From Phellopilus nigrolimitatus (lineage: Eukaryota > Basidiomycota > Agaricomycetes > Hymenochaetales > Hymenochaetaceae): a DNA stretch of 64,000 bases. Shown here piece by piece: positions 1 to 13,465 of the stretch (the first letter of the stretch is position 1; the number at the start of each line of letters is the position of its first letter). The DNA is taken from the NCBI GenBank assembly GCA_021029095.1, contig JAJOHG010000003.1, positions 62,001-126,000 on the forward strand, given 5' to 3'. The position numbers and the translations under genes are program-made. The notes below the pieces were generated by a model. It ran no database searches, was not told where the DNA came from, and worked only from the letters and a program-made list of their open reading frames with translations.

Positions 1-1134
1 CGTCTGTCGCGCGTCCTCGTAGTCCTCATCGTCATCTTCGTCCGACGTCACAACGGAGCTGAATACAGTGGGCGCAAACGGTGACCCGAGATCATCCACC
101 GGCATGCCATCATGACCTGCTGCCTTCTTCCGCGGGTCGACAGCCAAAGACTCTGAACGCACATTCAATTGAGACACCCGAATTTCAGTTCCCTCGTTAG
201 GATCTGGCGTGTCCTCTATCCGTCCGTAGGCATAACGAGCAAGCAACGGAGAGCGCAGTAGAGTGGACAAGCCAGCACGAGGCCACGCGAGTTCTCCCTT
301 AGCTTCCGGAGGGGTCTCCAATGCCTCGCCCCCTTCGCGACGATGGGAAGAAGCAAAAGGTAGAGTACGAGATGTTTCGAGTAGCTGTTGTCCCTCTGTG
401 ACGCCTTCTTCCTTGTCGGCTTTGCCAGCATATTCATGCGTGTATTTCTCGTTATCCTTCTTACCGCCGAAGTCGACATCTTCCTCGACACCCACGTACC
501 GTGGACCGACTAGCATATCATCACGGCTCGACTCCCGCCTGTCTTTCCATAGCCCATAGCCCCACCATCCACAAGCAGCACCCAAGGTACAGCCGATAAG
601 ACCGAAAAGCGGCGTGAGGAGCACAAGATTGAAGGGCTTGTGGTAAGCCGAGTGAGGGTAAACGCTCTTCGGAGTTGACTTCAATGGCGGAAGGGCTGTG
701 ATGGTGACATGTGTAGTATCGCCGCCTGACGTGCTACTTTGTATTGTAGCAGTGCCGGAGGACAAGTTGAAGTCCGAAACTGTCCTTGTCGAGGAAGCGG
801 CCTCATCACCAGAGTTTGTCGATGTTGCGGCAGACGACAATGAATCGCCGGCAACTGTCTTATCGGGTGAAGCAGTAGACAAAGGCGGTGGAGTCGCAGA
901 AGCAAGAGGGTATGGCCACCAGTAGTCGAAGCTGGGTGATGTAGTGAGCGTGGCGGGAGGGGGAGCAGCCAGAAAGGGAGAAGGCGAGTCCTGCCGTCTG
1001 CTAAGTCCATGCAGTAGGGTGGACCGCACATTCTGAGACTGCGTAGAGGAAAACGCAGAAGCCGGAGCAATTAGGCCATAAATAAGCACAGCCGTGCAAA
1101 TAAAGCGGATCGAATGCTTGTGTCGCCAGGACAT
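1..1134 (-). CDS. Hypothetical single-pass membrane protein, partial at window edge
   Basis: One uninterrupted reading frame of 378 codons starts at the ATG ending at 1134 and runs off the left edge, so the C-terminus is missing. The N-terminus has a basic start and a hydrophobic stretch ending in Ala-rich residues, which looks like a signal peptide. A dibasic RR follows near residue 48, possibly a Kex2 site. A Ser/Thr/Pro-rich region comes next, then one transmembrane segment near residues 165-190 (rich in Leu, Gly, Cys and Trp), then a charged tail ending in an acidic Asp/Glu run. I do not recognise the family. The architecture (secreted Ser/Thr-rich ectodomain, one helix, charged tail) resembles fungal cell-surface sensors in general, but no WSC cysteine pattern is visible. 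Confidence 0.75.
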   Translation of the reverse strand, partial: MSWRHKHSIRFICTAVLIYGLIAPASAFSSTQSQNVRSTLLHGLSRRQDSPSPFLAAPPPATLTTSPSFDYWWPYPLASATPPPLSTASPDKTVAGDSLSSAATSTNSGDEAASSTRTVSDFNLSSGTATIQSSTSGGDTTHVTITALPPLKSTPKSVYPHSAYHKPFNLVLLTPLFGLIGCTLGAACGWWGYGLWKDRRESSRDDMLVGPRYVGVEEDVDFGGKKDNEKYTHEYAGKADKEEGVTEGQQLLETSRTLPFASSHRREGGEALETPPEAKGELAWPRAGLSTLLRSPLLARYAYGRIEDTPDPNEGTEIRVSQLNVRSESLAVDPRKKAAGHDGMPVDDLGSPFAPTVFSSVVTSDEDDDEDYEDARQT

Positions 1135-1272
1135 AACTAAGCAAAACAACCAATATACACCGAGCTCCACAACCCAGACTTTTATTATAGAGGAAGAGCC
1201 GAGCTGGGAACTAGCGTTATGGTTCCTATGCGGAGCTCGACGCCGAGGGCAGAAAGATCGGCGCGTGGTTTG

Positions 1273-1889
1273 TCAAACGTAAGGCCTGCGGCGATGAAAG
1301 TTGAACGGCGGATGAGGTAGGAAGATGGCGAGTAGGACGGGCCAGTCAGGGCAGAGCGACGCGTATTTCTCCAGAAAGTCTTCGGGCGAACTGAAAAAAA
1401 AGATAGAAGTGTCAGATAAAAACCGAAGACAGTTGAAGGTCCAAACGCACACAGTGGGGGCTGCGGGCGAGGCAGTTCACCTTGGGGGTGCGCGTCAAAC
1501 TCTGTCAGGTTCGGCGTTGAGGGATAAGTGAAGGGGCGGAAGGATTTGGTGTACGAGGGTCCCTGAAAGTCCGTAGAGTCCAACTCTTCCTCAGACACGT
1601 CTGTTTGAGATTCGTCGTCTTCTAACACGGTAAAAGGGGCTTCGGACGAGTGTAGTTGCTCGGCCGAGCGAGCGCGGCGCACTCTTGGGGCTGAACGACG
1701 AGGAGGAGAAAGCAACGAAGAGTCGAAAGGCTGGCCATTCGTAGACGAAGGACTGGACGAGGAGGCTGACTTGTCGGCTGAATAGGAAAAGAGGCTGGCA
1801 GAATTTGAGTATCTCGCAGAGATCTTGGAATCAAGAGAGGTTGAGAAAGAGATTAAAGGTTGAGGCGAAAGGATTGTCAAGTCCGCCAT
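1273..1889 (-). CDS. Hypothetical Ser-rich small protein, two exons
   Basis: Exon 1 (1889-1453) begins MADLTILSPQ and is rich in Ser, Pro and acidic residues. A 62-nt intron (1452-1391, GTGTGC...TTTCAG, branch-like CTGAC) leads into exon 2 (1390-1273), which encodes LSPEDFLEKYASLCPDWP and ends at TGA. Splicing this way replaces a poor read-through tail with a compact Pro/Trp-containing C-terminus, which is why I prefer it. The product is about 185 residues. An in-frame ATG at 2009 would add 40 residues with less protein-like composition. No domain recognised; disordered for most of its length. Confidence 0.6.
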
Positions 1890-3053
1890 TGCGGATGTAG
1901 CACTGTAGACAGGTAGAGAATACACGTACAATCGGTGTTTGACGACGCTGAGAGAAAATACAGGTGGGTGTAGAAATTGACGAACCACGTAAGCGATCAT
2001 TACTGCCAAATAAGGATGAATAGTCTTTTATCTTCCTTTTTTGGCAGCGCCAATCGCTTACGCGGTTCCCACCTGTACGTACACCACGCGGCTAGTGTTG
2101 TTGGCGGAACTCGAGGGTTTTGCCGTTGCCGCCTGGCAAAATGGCAATTGCCGTTTGGCAATACTAAGCCCGAATTTTGGGTTGGCAAAACCTGGCAAAA
2201 GTTACATATTTTTAGAGAATGGCAGGGAAGTTTGAGAAATTAACCTGCAAGTTGTGTCCGTTTACACCCCTCACCAACTGGTGCATTTTTCTGCATTTAA
2301 TATACGTCGTAATTATCAAGAATTTTCAAAACTTCACCGAAATCACTTCTCTTTATGGAAGTCCTGATTACTTATAACCTTCGGCTCCGGCCGGCCACCT
2401 CCGAAGCCAAGTTTTGCCGGAATTGAAATTTATTCTTGCAATGCCTTTTCGAGGTCAGAATCGCCAGAAAAAGCGATTTAGAGCATATTACAATTTTGCC
2501 ATACCGGCAAAACATAGTATTGCCAGGTTTTGCCAGGCAAATGGCAAATCTCGCCAGTTTGAGCTTTGCCCACAACACTACACGCGGCACGACTACGCGG
2601 CCAAACCGTACCGAGGGAATGTCAAATTACCCACCATTTGTACAATACTTCGACAATATGCTTGCAACTATTCTAATAATGACTCAAGCTGACATTCACC
2701 CCGTTCTTATCGTTTCTTCCTTGCTCAGCCAGCGGGAACGTTGCGCATGATAGTCGGTGAAAATCAGGCACGTATGTTTTGTGCTTTTAGTATCCCCGCT
2801 CTGGGGAAAGGTCTCCTGCGGGCGGCTGAATCATAGTTTATCTATCCTGGACTTTCGTGAACACACTGACTGTCTATTTGTTTCAGAAAAACTGAAAAAT
2901 ACTCTCCCCAATACTGTGGATACATGCACTGCTGTACTTGTTTGTGCCTTCGAAGTTTGTCCGAGAAACGGCGCCGAAAATGTGAGGATTTTGCTTTCAT
3001 ATGAGCCAAAATGGATACGAGCAGGTACGCAAATTGCTCTCCTTCTTACTATC
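1890..3053. other. Divergent intergenic region holding a MITE
   Basis: This 1.16-kb stretch lies between the divergent starts of the small Ser-rich gene (1889) and the MFS permease (3054). Its centre is occupied by the 488-bp inverted-repeat element described separately. The rest shows no reading frame with family similarity. An open frame runs into the permease start from upstream, but its residues do not look like a transporter N-terminus. Confidence 0.6.
2085..2588. mobile_element. hAT-type MITE with 8-bp target site duplication
   Basis: The element spans 2093-2580 (488 bp). Its ends are inverted repeats starting TAGTGTTGT(T/G)GGC, matching at 12 of the first 13 bases. Similarity continues inward through CTGGCAAAA and TTGGCAATACTA blocks. 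The sequence CACGCGGC occurs immediately outside both ends (2085-2092 and 2581-2588), a perfect 8-bp direct repeat. An 8-bp duplication and a TAGTGTTG-like end are hallmarks of hAT-superfamily transposons. The many subterminal TGGCAAAA/TTTTGCCA copies would fit transposase-binding repeats. It has no coding capacity, so it must be non-autonomous. Confidence 0.85.
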
Positions 3054-4964
3054 ATGTCTAAGGAAGATGACGGACTCGAGCTGCCTCAAGATATCGTCGA
3101 CAATGCACCTGCTAATTTCGACCACCACGATCCCGACGCGGAATTTGGCGGTCATGAAGCACGAAAGAAAATGGAGAGGAACTTACTACGAAAACTCGAT
3201 GCCAGACTGTCTATCTTAATTGTAATCTATATTCTTAACTACGTGAGTGGATTTGCCGTCCTTAGCTTAACTCCGCTTTAATATCTCATCCAGATCGACC
3301 GAAACAATGCATCGTATTTATTTTACGCGTTAACTGTCTCTATCTATAGCCATGCTTATACCTACTAGTGCAGCGAGGCTGCGAGGATTCGAGAAAGATC
3401 TAAAACTTGAAGGTCAGCAGTTCAACACGTTACTCTCGATTTTGTACGTATATATCTCTAAATAAAGATTGAGATGACTGCTCACCGGATTTGACAGATA
3501 TGTTGGATACATCATTATGCAGGTTCCATCGTAAGTGGATACTTTTCTGCTTCCATGTGCCCAAGAAGGCCTCATTTCCAACAGCAACATGTTTTTAAAC
3601 CACATCGGAAAGCCCTCCGTCTACCTTCCGGTTTGCATGATCATCTGGGGAACCATTTCCATCCTCACAGGCATCACCGTAAAGTACGTCCTCCAAAACA
3701 TCGTCGATACTAACTGCGGTCTGAGGGTTTCGTTCTCCAGCTTTGTCGGGGCCTTAATGACTCGTTTCTTCCTCGGCTTCGTCGAAGCCGCGTTCTTCCC
3801 TGGTGCATTATTCTTGCTTTCAAAATGGTACCGACGCGACGAACTTGGCCTACGATCTGCCATGCTGTACTGCGGCAGTCTTCTGTCAAATGGATTTGGC
3901 GCCTTGATTGCTAGTGGTATTCTAAACGGCATGGAGGGCAAACTCGGGCATTCTGCCTGGAGGTAAACGAATTCGTACTGCTCCTGCCCTTGTGTACTAC
4001 TGATTCTTTACACGAACCCGACAGATGGCTGTTTTACATTGAAGGCGCACTCACCGTTTTTTTCGCGGCTGTCGCGGTCTTTGTTCTTCCGGACTTCCCA
4101 GCCACCTCGATGTGGCTTTCTCCTCTGGAGCGTCGGCTTGCCGAAAAGAGACTTGAGGAAGATGTTGGCATTAGTGACAATGAGTCGACTAAATCTGCTG
4201 GTCATGCCCACGGTCTTGTTTTGGCCTTCAGAGACTGGAAAGTCTGGTGGCTAGCCTTCGCTCTGACGTCCATGGTTATTTCTCTCAGCTTCAATGCCTT
4301 CTTCCCGACACTTAGCAAGACTATGGGCTTTAACGATACCGTAACTTTACTGTTGTGTGCGCCGCCGTGGGTATTTGCTACGATCTGCGCGTTTGCAGTG
4401 ACGAGGTTAGAGCATCTTGATAATACCAAACCTAAAGATCCTCCTAATAATTTGATTTGTATAGGCATTCGGACGCGACCGGAGAACGGTTCTATCACAT
4501 CGTCCTGCCTCTGTGTGTTGGCATCGTTGGATTTATTATAGCCATCTCGACAATGAACATAGCCGCTCGCTACATCTCACTGTACGTAGAACATGAACCT
4601 CTGGCGCGAGAGTTGGACTAATCTCCTACCGGATAGATTTTTAATGGCCTCATCTTACTGCGGTTTCGTGACCTTTTTCGCATGGATTAGCAATTCCATT
4701 TCTCGACCCCCAGCCAAACGTGCAGTGGCAATCGCATTCATCAACGCCTTCTCGCAGTTTGGAAATATTGCGGGCTCATACATTTGGCCGACGGCATGGG
4801 GTCCTTCGTACCGCAATTCGTATGCCATCTGCATTGCGACGAACGGGCTGGCGATCGTGATGTGTTATGTGTTCCGTTCGCACTTAAACCGGCTCAATAA
4901 GAAGCTGGACGAGGAGGAAGAGGAAAATGGTAAGACAGAGAAGGGTTTCCGTTATATGGTGTAG
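3054..4964 (+). CDS. MFS permease, anion:cation symporter (allantoate/nicotinate-like) family
   Basis: Nine exons joined by eight short introns give about 485 residues with 12 predicted membrane helices. The first loop region reads DRNNASAARLRGFEKDL, then VGYIIMQVPSNMFLNHIGKPS, then FVEAAFFPGALFLLSKWY; these are signatures of the fungal ACS family (yeast Dal5, Tna1). The start at 3054 follows an A at -3 and gives the expected charged cytosolic N-terminus of about 60 residues. The C-terminus is an acidic cytosolic tail. The family imports organic anions such as allantoate, nicotinate or other carboxylates; the substrate cannot be read from sequence. It ends 217 bp upstream of a lactate dehydrogenase on the same strand. 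Confidence 0.9.
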
Positions 4965-5181
4965 AATTTATATGTAGCCGTATATTCGAAGGAGTAACGC
5001 GTCAACTGGCTTGTTACGTAATCATCTCATTGGACCTATTGCCGTCAACAGCCGAAGCCCGCTTTCCGTTTCTTCTCTTAGTCCGTAGCAAGTCCTCTTT
5101 CGTCTTTGATAACGAGCTCGAGTCAAACTCAGGGCTTCTTTATTTCGGTCTTTCTCTGTGTCCTAAGTCCAATTGCTTCGC

Positions 5182-7609
5182 ATGCTGTTTATTTCTCGGT
5201 TACCGTTCCGTGCCCTTCGCACGCGCCCTCGCGCAGACTGGACCGCAAACTTCAAGCGATTTAAAGGCGCAAACGCCAGTCCTGAGAAGAATGTATTTGT
5301 GCTCCCTCATCTCAGGCGAACGCGCACTGTCCTCTCAATCGTTGCAATTTCGTCCGGTGTAATTATATTTGGAATGGTAAGATGGAAATCCGGTTAAGTA
5401 TTCTGCTGACGACGCTTGTGACTAGGCCAGTTTATTTGGACTGAACCCAGCTAGGCTTGACTCTTCGAACGAATTTCCACCGCCGAGTCCAGATGCCCCC
5501 AAAGCTATTCCGTTCTCTGAGGTCCAGAAACACAACACGAGGGGCAGCTGCTGGGTGATCATAGACGGACAAGTTTATGATGCGACCAGCATTGTTGACA
5601 CTCACCCGGGTGGGACTGCTGTCTTGCTAAAAAATGCGGGAAAAGATGCAACGTGAACCATTCTTTCACTTCTCATTATCAAGACAACGCAGACTGATTT
5701 CGCGTACTGAAGAAAGGCATTCATCCCGATTCATCCACCAGGGACGTTGAGCAGCCTTCCCCCGGACGCGCATATTGGTCCTGTCGATCCTGCGACCCTC
5801 CCGAAAGAAGCGACGGAGCAGTCAGACGAAGAAAAGCGAATAGCTAGAGCGCGAGCTAGTCTACCTCCCCCCGAAGCGGCATTGAATCTTCAGGACATTG
5901 TGGTAGGTCTTAAATCTTCCCTTCAGCAGAGTTGAAAGATGTGATTTAAAGAGCCTTACTGAAAATATAATCATTGACAGAAATTTGCTGAGCAAGTTTT
6001 GACTTCAACGGCGTGGGCGTACTATCGCTCTGCTGGAGATGACAACTACAGTACGCTTTTCAGGAAGCAACAGATGTCTTTTCTACACTACATCGTCTAT
6101 CGTAGCATTCTATGAAAACTCTGCGGTCTTCAAGCGATTCTGGTTCCGACCTCGTGTGTGCGCCTGAATGCTATTCTCAGACTTTTCCTGTCTAATAAAT
6201 TCACCAGTCTCAACAAAGTCTCCCAAATTTCTACTGCGACGTCCATTATCGGACAACATTGTTCTTTGCCTATTTTCATTGCACCTGCTGCCCTCGCTCG
6301 CCTAGGACACCGGGATGGAGAGATGAATTTTGTTAGAGCAGCTGCATCAGAGCAGATTGCCATGGGTGTGAGTGGCTTCATTGTTCTGGCCATTTGGCAA
6401 AATTTCGAAGCATTGCCATTCTTTAAAGATGTCGATCAATGCGAGCTGCTCGATCGACGAAGTTATGTCCGCACGGGCACATAATGACCAACCAGTGTTT
6501 TTTCAGGTATAGTCAGAACATCTCTTACTTTGTTCTTGTAGAAAAAGGCATTTTCGATTCGATGAATTCAGATTTATATGAATCGCAACCGCACAGCATC
6601 GGAAGCACTCATCAAACGTGTCGAGACTGAAGGATTCAAAGCCATTATCCTTACGGTCGACTCTGCCGTTCCTGGGAAAAGGGAGCTTGATCAACGAGCT
6701 AAGGGCGATTTTTCTGTTAATCAATTTGTACATACTTCCACATGCTTCCTTCGCTTACTTTAATCATCGCACAGGGACCTTCGAATGGCAAGTCTCAGAA
6801 TGGCTCGGGTCTCGGCGTAGCGCATGTGAGTTGGTTGTGGTTTATTGCTGCAGCATGGCTTGAAGGTTTTATGTCAGGCAATTTCTGGATATCAAGATCC
6901 AGACGTCTGCTGTAAGCACAGATAAGCTACTCGTCAGTTTTCAGGTAATCTAATTTTTTCCCCTCTGATCAGGGGACGATATTCCTTGGATTCAAGGCTT
7001 GACAAAACTCCCAATCATCATCAAAGGGATCCAATGTGTCGAGGTCTCCAAAACAAACCCTAATTCTTACTTTCAAGAAATTGAGCTAATTCTGACAGGA
7101 CGCGGAGAAAGCGTTCAATTTTGGCGTGCACGGTATTATTATCTCGAACCACGGTGGAAGAAGCCTCGATTTGTGCGTTTATTTCATACTTTCGCCTTTC
7201 CTCTGCATTTACTTACTTTCTAACTAGTGCACCCGCTCCGATGACGGTTCTTTATGAGCTTCACCAACAAAGACCCGACATCATCAAGAACAACGAGGTT
7301 TATATAGATGGTGGGATCACGCGAGGTTCCGACGTCCTCAAGGCTTTATGTCTGGGTGCACGTGGCGTTGGTTTGGGCAGGGCCTTCCTCTACGCGAATG
7401 GTGCGTGGGGTGAAGCCGGTGTGCGACGAGTAGTCCAGAGTGAGTATCTGACCTCTTCTTATTGGTCATGCTAACTGAAGGGCTTTGGCGAGGCAGTTAT
7501 GCGGGAAGAAATCGAAACGGGAATGCGACTTCTCGGTGTTACAAGCATCGATCAACTGAACCCAAATCTTGTTCGCTACGTTGATAGACCGCCAACCTCT
7601 CGATTATAG
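5182..7609 (+). CDS. CYB2: L-lactate dehydrogenase (cytochrome), flavocytochrome b2
   Basis: Fourteen exons encode about 550 residues. The N-terminus is Arg-rich and followed by a hydrophobic segment (residues about 50-65), the bipartite signal expected for the mitochondrial intermembrane space. A cytochrome b5 heme domain follows, with the HPGG ligand near residue 113 and the second His in PIHPPGTL. The FMN alpha-hydroxy-acid dehydrogenase domain keeps the yeast catalytic residues in context: Tyr in AWAYYRSAG, Tyr in QIYMN, Asp in TVDSA, Lys in IIKGIQ, and His and Arg in SNHGGRSLD. It should oxidise L-lactate to pyruvate and pass electrons to cytochrome c. The ATG at 5182 is the first that gives a targeting signal. 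Exons are unusually small, down to about 50 nt. Confidence 0.92.
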
Positions 7610-7786
7610 CAGATTGGTTTGTCTTTTGTATGTGTATGGCAATGTCGAAGAATGCGTTAAACACAAGGCGATGATACTATGAGCTCAGATATCGTTATGA
7701 CGTAAGATAGCAATAGGATTTGGTCACGCACAAGTACAGAAATAACAAAGTAAAAACAATGACAGCTTCCCAGTAAGCTGAGGGTA

Positions 7787-8791
7787 TCAGATGTACGCGA
7801 CAGTCATGTTCCACCCACGCTTGAGCGTAAAGCCATCCAAAGCTTCCTTCGCCATGGAAGCTAGTTCTGGAGAATCGTAAATGACCTGAGCCATTTTAAC
7901 TTTTTGACCTGCCGCATTTGGAGTGGGTGACTGCGCGACATGAGTTGAAAGAAAACCTTGATACCTACTAAATGTTTAGTAACCACGCAGCAGAGAACAT
8001 GAATGTACTTACTGTTGGAATAACACGTCCAAAACATCTTCTGTAACTTCCATCGGTAGATTCGTACCTAAGCTAAGGTTAGGACAGAAGGATAGAACGG
8101 ATAAAACGCATACATAGCAGTCGCGCCGAGGGCTGTTGTTGTACAGGAGGTACAACTGTTTCAAAAGGCAGTGAGTTGGTGCACATAATGTACAACACGT
8201 CAGAATATAAATACCAGTTTGTCCTGGTCCTTGAGCCCCTGAATCATCATCATCTTCTAGTTCCATCTCTTCCCCATCCTCCTCTCCACTCGGCTTCTCA
8301 CGCTTCAATTGGCGCGTGCCATCTACCATTTCTTCATCGTCCTCCCTGCTCCGCTTTTCAGTACTTGGTGCGCCGTTCAAAAGTGATCCGTTTTTCAGGC
8401 TTGCACGGGCGCTGACGGGATTCGGAGGAACAAACTCGGGGTCTTCTCTACGAAGCACAGCGTACGACTTGGTTTTAGCATAGTGAATATGCTACAGGTA
8501 TAAAGTTGGTCAAGGAGTCCCGAGCAAAATCGGCCGGAGACTACGCACTAACGGTTTGTCGTAAAACACCATTCCTTCGCAAGCTCGCATCGCAGCAGTA
8601 GCTTCGGCGAGATCAGCAAAGACGAGAAATGCTTGCCCTTTCATTTTCTTCCCCTTCTGAGCTACGACGTCTATAACTCTGCCATAGGTCATAAACAAAG
8701 CGAAGAGTTGGGAACGAAGCTCGTCCTTGTTGATTTTGTCATTAAGGTTGTTGATGTACAGCGATGGGTTTGGTGCTATTGAGCCAGACAT
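7787..8791 (-). CDS. U1A/U2B''-type spliceosomal RRM protein
   Basis: The N-terminal RRM begins NPSLYINNLNDKI (RNP2) and contains KGQAFLVF (RNP1), the exact style of the SNF/U1A/U2B'' family that binds U1 or U2 snRNA stem-loops. After an intron the text continues HIHYAKTKSYAVL, as in U1A. A Lys/Glu/Asp-rich linker leads to a second, more divergent RRM with LLCTNLPMEVTEDVLDVLF and a C-terminal GWNMTVAYI. Four or five exons; about 255 residues. Whether it serves U1, U2 or both cannot be decided here. It is tail-to-tail with the lactate dehydrogenase and divergent from LAG1. Confidence 0.9.
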
Positions 8792-9177
8792 GTCCGTAGC
8801 GGCGAAGGGACGAGCGGCAGCTTCAAGTCATGCACTACCGAGTCCAGACTGCAAATCCGATTCCCACGATATAATTACTGTTTTGTCGCGTCGTCTTCTG
8901 CAAACGCGGTAGGCTTTTTTTTGTTCGGTCCTCCTTGCCCTCGAACGTGCGTGTCTTCCTACTCTTTTTCGTGTTTGGATATTGCCAGACTCACCTCATT
9001 TTCATGTTGAAAAGAGACGCGAAGTTTTTCGCGCTAGACGTCAATTAGGTCGTGTCGTGTATGGCATGATTTTTGTTTGTTTTCAAACTCCCCAACCAAC
9101 TCTTTTTTTGACAGCGACTGGCCGCACAACACTCCGGGAACCATCTCGTGGCATCCTGAATATTCATTCGCCCAGCA
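8792..9177. promoter_or_regulatory. Divergent promoter, RRM gene and LAG1
   Basis: These 386 bp separate the start codons of two divergently transcribed genes. Several pyrimidine-rich tracts precede the LAG1 start, which is common in fungal promoters. No clear TATA box or repeated site was found. Confidence 0.5.
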
Positions 9178-10524
9178 ATGAATATCGAACGCTCCCCAGA
9201 ATGGCTGCCTACATTTCTTGTCCCGTTCTTCAGTCTCTCCTACCCTACGAACCCACCGGCTGAGCCGGATTCATTTGCGACTTCTTACTACTACTCGACT
9301 GGACTTCTAGACGGATGTTTTGTCGTAACAGCCATTGCCGTGATGGCAATCCTGCGCGATGTCGCTAGGGTATTCATCATGGAGCCATTCGCACATTGGT
9401 TCCTGACACGAAGGACATCGTTCCAGTCGGCAAAAGAGGTATCGAGCGGGTCCTTAGAAGGCGTCTCAAATGGCAACGGGCACGTGTCGACAGTTGAAAA
9501 AAGCGATGCCGCGCGTAAAAGGAGACGAGAGGAACGGGCAACCAGGAGGAGCGTGCTTCGCTTTGCTGAACAAGGCTGGTCAATGATCTATTACACCCTT
9601 CAATGGAGTTTTGGCTTGGTACGCCCGTTACGTTGACAAAAATTCTGACTCGTGCTGATAGTTCTCTAGTATATTCATTGCAACCTTCCAACCTCACCTT
9701 TTGTTCCTTCAAAACTTTGGCTAGATTACCCCCATATTCCCCTTGCCGAACCTTTGAAGTGCTACTATCTGATACAGACGGCATTCTACATACATCAGGT
9801 ACTTATTCTGAATGCTGAGGCACGACGCAAGGATCACTATCAGATGATGTTCCACCATGTCATAACTATTGCTCTCATGGTTTTATCTTATATCTACAAC
9901 CTTCACCGAGTCGGTTGTTTGATTATGGTTCTGATGGATTACTGTGACATATTCCTCCCGGCACGTCTCTATTTTGTCTTTTTATTGACCTTCTGCTAAC
10001 TCTCTTCTTCTGTTAGCTGGCTAAAATGTTCCGCTACTTGACTATTCCTACGCTTTGTGACGCAACCTTTACGTGGTTCCTGGTTTCATGGTTCATTACT
10101 CGACACGTCCTGTTTATTTATGTCATCAAGTCAACGTATTCTGATGCCCCAAAACTGATGACCCTCGATTGGGCTCCTGAACATGGCCACTTCGTGACAT
10201 ACGAAGCTCTCATGGGTTTCGTCATTCTGTTGATTTTCTTACAAGTGAGCCTTGACTTTCTTAGTAGGATTTATTCTAACGTGAATTCCCAATTAGTTCA
10301 TCCAGATAATATGGTTTGGCATGATCTGTAGAGTGGCGTGGCGTGTGATTAGCGGCAAAGGTGCGGAGGACACTCGAAGTGATGATGAAGAGTACGTCGT
10401 CACCTTTTGCTCTGTTTAGCACACCCTGACTGTTGTCCTTGAAATTAGCGATGTGAACTCGCATATCGAGGATACCACAGAAACCCCGGTGCCCGCTCAC
10501 TCTGACCTAAAAAAGCGGCGCTGA
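9178..10524 (+). CDS. LAG1: Ceramide synthase (sphingosine N-acyltransferase), TLC domain
   Basis: Five exons give a multi-pass ER membrane protein of about 365 residues that should join a fatty acyl-CoA to a sphingoid base. The TLC/Lag1 motif is clear: NAEARRKDHYQMMFHH, with the paired catalytic His, then MVLMDYCDIFLPLAKMFRYL with its conserved Asp residues. The mature C-terminus is KKRR, which fits a KKXX ER-retrieval signal. The second intron (9961-10016) starts with GC instead of GT; using it restores the family sequence DIFLPLAKM. The N-terminus has a hydrophobic helix and then a basic KRRREERATRR stretch. Confidence 0.92.
9961..10016 (+). other. GC-AG intron in LAG1
   Basis: The donor is GCACGT directly after codon CCG and the acceptor is TGTTAG, with a CTAAC branch-like site 20 nt upstream of the acceptor. 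Phase 0 joining yields IFLP/LAKM, the conserved Lag1 text. The nearest GT donor, 4 nt downstream, would bring a stop codon into frame. Confidence 0.75.
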
Positions 10525-10760
10525 GTGGACTATTTACTGCAACGATCAATGACGATTATATACCCGTAGCGATCTATGACGGATTCTTACTCAGTATCTG
10601 TAAGGTGAAAATGGAAAGGCGGCTTGTGCTACTGTGCTGCAGTGCTATCCGATATGAAGAAAAAAAAAAATCAAATTCCACTCGAAGACAAATTACTACG
10701 ACAGGCTAATGCATCCAAACATCACTATTTCCTCCTTTGGCTACCGAGTTTCTCCAGTAC

Positions 10761-13465
<2,705 letters not shown>

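Noticed and set aside
2757..3053. In-frame upstream extension of the MFS permease start
   Set aside because: The extra residues (MKIRHVCFVLLVSPLWG...) do not match the cytosolic N-terminus of ACS permeases, while the ATG at 3054 does.
9291..9784. Minus-strand frames antisense to LAG1 exon 1 and its first intron
   Set aside because: They follow the codon structure of LAG1 on the opposite strand and have no independent support.
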